Origin: an uncultured Verrucomicrobiota bacterium
GTDB taxonomy: Bacteria; Verrucomicrobiota; Verrucomicrobiia; Limisphaerales; UBA9464
Length of the DNA: 36,806 nt
Reading direction: 5' to 3'
Assembly (NCBI GenBank): GCA_903896505.1
Contig: CAITXU010000137.1
Location: 1-36,806 of the forward strand
In this document: piece by piece, positions 33,176 to 36,806 of the stretch
How positions within the stretch are numbered: the first letter of the stretch is position 1
How the letters are laid out: each line of letters begins with the position of its first letter
Notes under the pieces: generated by a model
Told to the model about the DNA's origin: nothing
The model's database searches: none
The model's input: only the letters and a program-made list of their open reading frames with translations
Program-made: the position numbers and the translations under genes

Positions 33176-34830
33176 GATTCCACCGGCAAACGGACCGTGA
33201 ATGTTGTCCCGCGCCCGGCCTCACTCTCCACCGACACGCTGCCGCCGTGCGCTTCGACGATTTGCCGAACGACGCTCAAGCCCAATCCGCTGCCGCGAAT
33301 CTGCTTCGCCTGCGCTGCCGCTCCGCGAAAAAAGGGCTTGAACACCTCGGACTGGTCCGACGCGGGAATGCCCACCCCGCGGTCGGTGACCCGAACTTCC
33401 ACCATCGGCGGACGGCTGCCATGGACAGGCATCGTGGCGATACCGATCCAGCGTCCGTCACCGCCGTGCTTGGCGGCGTTGGTGATGAGGTTTTGGAAAA
33501 CCCGGCGCAGGGTGGCGGCGTCACCGGAAAGGGGCGGGAGTGCTGGCGGCAACTCCAGATGCACTTCGCACTGCGCAGCCTGGGTGTCCTCGGCGACGGC
33601 GGCGATGGCATCCTGCAACAGCCGTGGAATCTCCACTCGCTCGCGGGCCAGGGCGGCGCGCCCCTGGTCCGATCCCGCCAGTGCGAGGGTTTGCTCGACC
33701 AATTCCTTGAGTTGTTCCGCATGGTCGATGATGAGTTTCGCGTATTGCTCGATCTGGGCACGTTCCTTCACGACGCCGCGCAGAAGATTATGACCCGCGC
33801 CCCGAATGACCGTCAGCGGCGTTCGCAATTCATGCGAGACAGTGGCTACGAAGTTCATCTGCGCCTCGGCCAGCTTGCGCGAACGACGCGTGTGGACGAC
33901 CAGCGCGATACCGGCGGCAAGAATCAATCCGTTCACCAGCAGGGCAACGCCAAGATTGCGCCACCGCGCCGTTGCCACCAGCGATTCCAGGGTACCGGGC
34001 CGCTGGTGAATCTGGAGGGTCCACAGCCCGCCGTCCCTGCTCACACGTCGGCCGGGTGGGGCTCCCTCGGGGCCGCTGCGCTGACCGAAACCGTTGCCGT
34101 TCACCGGGAGTCCGTCCCGATGAATCCGCGCGGTGAACACCACGTCGCCACCGGGAGGATGGTCGGCGGGAGTGTGATCGGCAGCCGTGGCAAACAGAAT
34201 TCGTTTCGCCGCGACATCGCTCACCGTCACCTCATAAGGCAACGTCTCGCCGAGGTTGAGATGAGAGCGGACCAATTCCGGCAGCCAATTTGTGCGGAGA
34301 TAAGCCAGATCGAGCTGCACCAGCAACCAACCGTACTCGGCACCGCCGGGCCCACCGCCCGCCCGTCCGCCAAAAATGGGAAACTCCAGAAACTCGCCGC
34401 TGCGATCGTCCAGCCCCGGACGACCGCCGTTGACCATGCGCGTCACGAATTCCCGCAGGGTTGCCCACTCCACCGGCCACTCGATCACCGTTGCCTTGCC
34501 GGTCTTCTCATCGGACGCGAACAATGGCACGGCGTTGCGCGTGGGCACAGCGACGGCGACGCGGCGGAAGATGGGCCTTGGATTCGCTGCCCGCCACTCG
34601 CGGTAACGCGTCGCAAAGGCGTCGGCGCAATTCGTTTCCCGAAGCTCCGTCCGGGAGGGAAGCAGCGCGGCGCAGGATTGGGCCAGTTCCGAGTCGAACG
34701 CATTCGCCAGTGATTTCGCCTGCTCGGCCAGACCTGCCCGCAGACGCGCGGCTTCGGCGCGACTCACTTCGCCCGTCCAGCGGTATTGCAACACCGTCAG
34801 GAGGACGCAGAGCACGAGAAGGAACACCAC
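33172..34830 (-). CDS. Membrane sensor histidine kinase
   Basis: The protein has 552 residues from GTG 34830. The order is: membrane segment at the N-terminus (FLLVLCVLLTVLQYRW), a periplasmic sensor of about 270 residues, a second membrane segment (GVALLVNGLILAAGIALVV), the H-box SHELRTPLTVIRGAG with His333, then the ATPase domain with NLITNAAKHGG, DRGVGIPASDQSEVFKPFFR and GSGLGLSVVRQIVEAHGG. The GTG start cuts into the first membrane segment. The frame stays open upstream and an in-frame CTG at 34881 would give a fuller N-terminus (KSVRHRSEQNGIEWSFVVF). The sensed signal is unknown. Confidence 0.93.
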   Translation of the reverse strand: MVFLLVLCVLLTVLQYRWTGEVSRAEAARLRAGLAEQAKSLANAFDSELAQSCAALLPSRTELRETNCADAFATRYREWRAANPRPIFRRVAVAVPTRNAVPLFASDEKTGKATVIEWPVEWATLREFVTRMVNGGRPGLDDRSGEFLEFPIFGGRAGGGPGGAEYGWLLVQLDLAYLRTNWLPELVRSHLNLGETLPYEVTVSDVAAKRILFATAADHTPADHPPGGDVVFTARIHRDGLPVNGNGFGQRSGPEGAPPGRRVSRDGGLWTLQIHQRPGTLESLVATARWRNLGVALLVNGLILAAGIALVVHTRRSRKLAEAQMNFVATVSHELRTPLTVIRGAGHNLLRGVVKERAQIEQYAKLIIDHAEQLKELVEQTLALAGSDQGRAALARERVEIPRLLQDAIAAVAEDTQAAQCEVHLELPPALPPLSGDAATLRRVFQNLITNAAKHGGDGRWIGIATMPVHGSRPPMVEVRVTDRGVGIPASDQSEVFKPFFRGAAAQAKQIRGSGLGLSVVRQIVEAHGGSVSVESEAGRGTTFTVRLPVES

Positions 34831-35047
34831 GAAACTCCATTCGATCCCGTTTTGTTCCGAGCGATGGCGGACCGATTTCAGAGCCGGGACTCTAGCCGCC
34901 GAGCCCGATGCCGGTCAATTTGCGAGGAATCTTCATAACACTCCTTAACATGACTTCGCGTTGGGTGGGGCGGTTAATGACCTCAGTCATGAACAACAGG
35001 GTACCCATGGTGCTATGTCCCGCTGCAAAACACCCATCGCTTTCGCT

Positions 35048-35770
35048 ATGAAAACCAATCGGATCATTCGCTTTGTTGCCTCGCCGTTCCTTCCGCTCCT
35101 CGTCGCCGGGTCGGCCATGGCGGGGAGTTTCATTGGCTTTGAAACCGTCGGGCCGAATCCGGCCACCGATTCGATGGTGCTCGCCGAGCAGTTCCGCCCG
35201 ACGATGGGCATCCGCTTCAGCCGTGCGGATGGCGGCTCGGTCATACTGGCAAAGTCGGGCGTACCCGCCACAGCGTTTGCAGCTGGACCGGACACCGCCG
35301 TTTGGGCTGCAGGTGATTCGCTGCTGGTCACGGACCCGTGGGCGACGAGTGTGGGCAATTTCTTCGTGAAGCTATCGGGAGCCCCGGCCTCGGCGCTCGT
35401 CATTGACTACGATGATCCGACGGCCGCCGCGGGCGGTTTAATTCTCGATGTGGATGCGGACGAGACCTGGGCAATTCGCGCTTACAGTGACAACGGCGCC
35501 ACGCTGGTCGCCGAGACGGTGCTCGCGGGCGGCTCGGCCGGCACGGGCGACCAGACCGCCACGCCCTGGGCTGTCACGCGGCCGTCGGCCGACATCGTTC
35601 AACTGCGCATTGTGCAGACGGGCACCAATGCCAACGCCGGCGCGGCGCTCGACCTGTTCTCTCCCTACGGCCCGTTCGATTCTTCGGACCGTGCCTTGAC
35701 GCTGAAGTTCCAGGGCGGACCGTCACCCGCGGTGGGACTGCAGCCGTTTCAGCCGGTCTTCCAATGCGAC
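35048..35770 (+). pseudogene. 5' part of a secreted protein gene, truncated at a rearrangement
   Basis: From ATG 35048 the frame gives a signal peptide (FVASPFLPLLVAGSAMAGSF) and a beta-rich secreted domain (FIGFETVGPNPATDSMVLAE, VDADETWAIRAYSDNGATLV, VQLRIVQTGTNANAGAALDL). After about 35740 the frame continues only because it runs antisense through AbiEii/AbiEi coding DNA. The natural 3' end is missing, so the open frame to 36169 is a chimera. The domain family is not recognised; it has the style of exported beta-sandwich surface proteins. Confidence 0.7.
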
Positions 35771-35812
35771 CCGGAAAGCGGCCGCCGAGGCATATTTGCG
35801 AGGTGGCTTCAT
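35723..35812 (-). pseudogene. 5' remnant of an AbiEii-type nucleotidyltransferase toxin gene
   Basis: ATG at 35812 overlaps the AbiEi stop by 4 bp (ATGA), the usual AbiEi-AbiEii layout. The first residues, MKPPRKYASAAAFRVALEDR, match the start of AbiEii proteins ('ypSaaaFr-ALEdRL'). After LKRLQSHRG a TGA follows at 35725-35723, and the frame has no toxin sequence past about 35745. Only about 29 codons of roughly 250-300 remain. The nucleotidyltransferase domain is gone, so no toxin can be made. Confidence 0.65.
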
Positions 35813-36423
35813 TTGGTGTTCGCGGCAAGCAGCTCATTGAACCACACAGGGAAATGTGCGTTGCGTCCAAGCACCGAGATTTCCCGCGCGGTAATCACTC
35901 CACGCCTCCGCCCTTCAATCAGGGCTTGCTCAACGATGTCGCGGGAAGTGGATTCTGCGGCCGCCAGATCGGCGATGCTGCGAAGAGGGCGAGTCACGTC
36001 GAATCCTTGCCGGGGTTCGACGTCATTTTCATCGAGATTTGAGCGGTGCAGCACCAGCACGTTCGGGGTTTTGGCTGTTCGCCGAAATGCGGCCGGGACC
36101 GTCATGTGGAGTTTGGCAGGGTTCAGGTCAGAGAGTTCATGGATGCTGAGCGCGGTTTGGTGTGAGTAAACCCCTTCCGGCTTGCCCTCCCTGTTGCGTG
36201 ACCAAAGGGCGTAGATGACGAGTTGTTCCTCGGACGATTGCGGGAAACGCGTCAGCCGATAGACGCCCCGTTCAACGCGCACCCAATTTCCTGATTTGAC
36301 GTGATGCGCCTGACTGCCGAGTTGGTATCCTGCCTCGGCTGCCTGCTTGGACGTGAAATAGCCTTGTTGCCCTTCAGCAATCGCGAAGAGTTCGTCGGCT
36401 GCGGTTTTGGCTGCGTTGGACAC
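35809..36423 (-). CDS. AbiEi-family antitoxin (type IV TA), toxin partner truncated
   Basis: The protein has about 204 residues from GTG 36423. The N-terminal winged helix is typical (AADELFAIAEGQQGYFTSKQ, then VKSGNWVRVERGVYRL). The C-terminal domain includes GVYSHQTALSIHELSDLNPA and DVTRPLRSIADLAAAESTSR. AbiEi represses the operon and counters AbiEii, a nucleotidyltransferase. GTG 36423 is preferred because a palindrome that could be the operator lies upstream at 36433-36449; the frame is open to an ATG at 36498. It looks intact, but the toxin gene behind it is only a fragment. Confidence 0.85.
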   Translation of the reverse strand: MSNAAKTAADELFAIAEGQQGYFTSKQAAEAGYQLGSQAHHVKSGNWVRVERGVYRLTRFPQSSEEQLVIYALWSRNREGKPEGVYSHQTALSIHELSDLNPAKLHMTVPAAFRRTAKTPNVLVLHRSNLDENDVEPRQGFDVTRPLRSIADLAAAESTSRDIVEQALIEGRRRGVITAREISVLGRNAHFPVWFNELLAANTK

Positions 36424-36432
36424 CGCACAAAC

Positions 36433-36449
36433 ATACAAGCCGTTTGTAT
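36433..36449. promoter_or_regulatory. Palindrome before abiEi, possible autoregulatory operator
   Basis: ATACAA and TTGTAT flank five bases (GCCGT on the plus strand), with outer GCAC/GTGC at 36425-36428 and 36454-36457. It lies 10 bases upstream of the GTG start. AbiEi proteins bind inverted repeats at their own promoter, so the position fits, but the site is short. Confidence 0.4.
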
Positions 36450-36560
36450 ATTCGTGCAAGCCCCAGGTTGGGTGCGATTTCGCTGAATCTCGTGCCAAAA
36501 TCTTGGCGGAAAGTCGGACTTCGGAGGGCGGTGACGGCAGGTTACTGGACGGCGCATGGA

Positions 36561-36745
36561 TTACTGCACTACTGCACTCCGAAGATTTGGAGATGGACCG
36601 GCTGCGGAGCCAGATTCGGGACAGAAAGATTCCTGTTCAGGGACCGTTTGGAATCGAACTCCGACGGAAATGCCGTAAAACCGAGTGTTTCGAGGGAAAA
36701 GGAACCGAGCCGTTGCCTCAGTCATTTTACTGCACTTTTACTGCA
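36561..36745. repeat. Short TACTGCA direct repeats near the right end
   Basis: TTACTGCACTACTGCACT at 36561-36578 and TTTTACTGCACTTTTACTGC at 36725-36744 give four copies of (T)ACTGCA in two pairs, all in one orientation. They lie 27 bp or more to the left of the tRNA-like end. Paired short repeats of this sort are what arm-type integrase sites look like, but no integrase gene is in the window. Confidence 0.4.
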
Positions 36746-36771
36746 ATCCGTCGTAAGTGCTTGATAATGAA

Positions 36772-36806
36772 TGGAGCGGGTGAAGGGAATCGAACCACCC
36801 AAAGGC
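36772..36806 (-). other. 3' end of a tRNA-Gly, partial; possible attachment core
   Basis: Read on the minus strand, the end is CACCCGC-T-CCA preceded by GGTTCGATTCCCTT. This fits the acceptor strand, the discriminator T and CCA, and the T-loop of bacterial tRNA-Gly (whose 5' strand begins GCGGGTG). The T-stem's 5' half should read AAGGG but reads GGTGG, so the match stops at the T-loop. The rest of any tRNA would be outside the window. Either a partial tRNA gene or, more likely, an att core copied from one. Confidence 0.45.

Noticed and set aside
33247..34713. Plus-strand open frame of 488 codons
   Set aside because: Antisense to the histidine kinase, whose H, N and G boxes are all present.
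34961..36169. A single 402-residue protein
   Set aside because: The first two thirds are a secreted protein, the last third is the antisense of AbiEii and AbiEi coding sequence. Treated as a chimera across a junction.
36772..36806. tmRNA 3' end
   Set aside because: The T-loop and CCA end could suit tmRNA, but CACCCGC-T-CCA fits the tRNA-Gly acceptor strand better, and no tag-coding region is visible.

Overview
The window looks like a high-GC chromosomal segment from a member of the Verrucomicrobiota, probably a Pedosphaera/Limisphaera-type lineage. The taxon is inferred from gene content: a PSD1-type cytochrome next to a DUF1552 protein, a pseudopilin whose hydrophobic stretch begins FTLIELLVV, secreted proteins with a C-terminal 'DLKNW' type domain, and several families of hairpin-rich intergenic repeats. 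No rRNA or phylogenetic marker is present.

Layout. 1-2838 (minus): a tonB/tolA-exbB-exbD energy-transduction set followed by a YifB/ComM-type ATPase cut by the window edge. 3071-5782 (plus): aconitase A. 5787-8661: repeat-rich DNA holding a large inverted composite repeat, a HicBA toxin-antitoxin pair, a secreted astacin-like protease and a 197-bp tandem array. 8738-12682: a PSD1 cytochrome/DUF1552 pair. 12683-15418: decayed DNA with one membrane protein gene and two gene remnants (DUF5069 and the C-terminal half of an ECF sigma factor). 15419-16757: a small secreted protein and an outer-membrane barrel. 16763-18984 (minus): a two-gene glycosyltransferase operon.

19028-26481 (plus) is the most interesting region. 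It is a tightly packed run of nine genes: ECF sigma factor, membrane anti-sigma-like protein, DUF547 protein, TVP38/TMEM64 membrane protein, MerA-like flavin disulfide reductase, DUF4266-like lipoprotein with a Cys-x-x-Cys tail, TlpA-like thioredoxin (WCGPC), DUF3570-like beta-barrel, and a second TlpA-like thioredoxin (WCPYC). A perfect 23-bp palindrome lies just upstream. I infer a sigma-controlled envelope thiol-redox or metal-handling system spanning cytoplasm, inner membrane, periplasm and outer membrane. Its substrate is unknown.

26545-27088 carries a duplicated repeat. Then follow a pseudopilin-like protein, a DUF1801 protein, a cytoplasmic-looking animal-type haem peroxidase, a TPMT-type methyltransferase, a VapBC-like pair, a small zinc-ribbon protein and a histidine kinase/response regulator pair. 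At the right end a secreted protein gene and an AbiEii toxin gene are both truncated and meet tail to tail near 35740, leaving an orphan AbiEi antitoxin. The last 35 bases look like the 3' end of a tRNA-Gly and may be an integration site.
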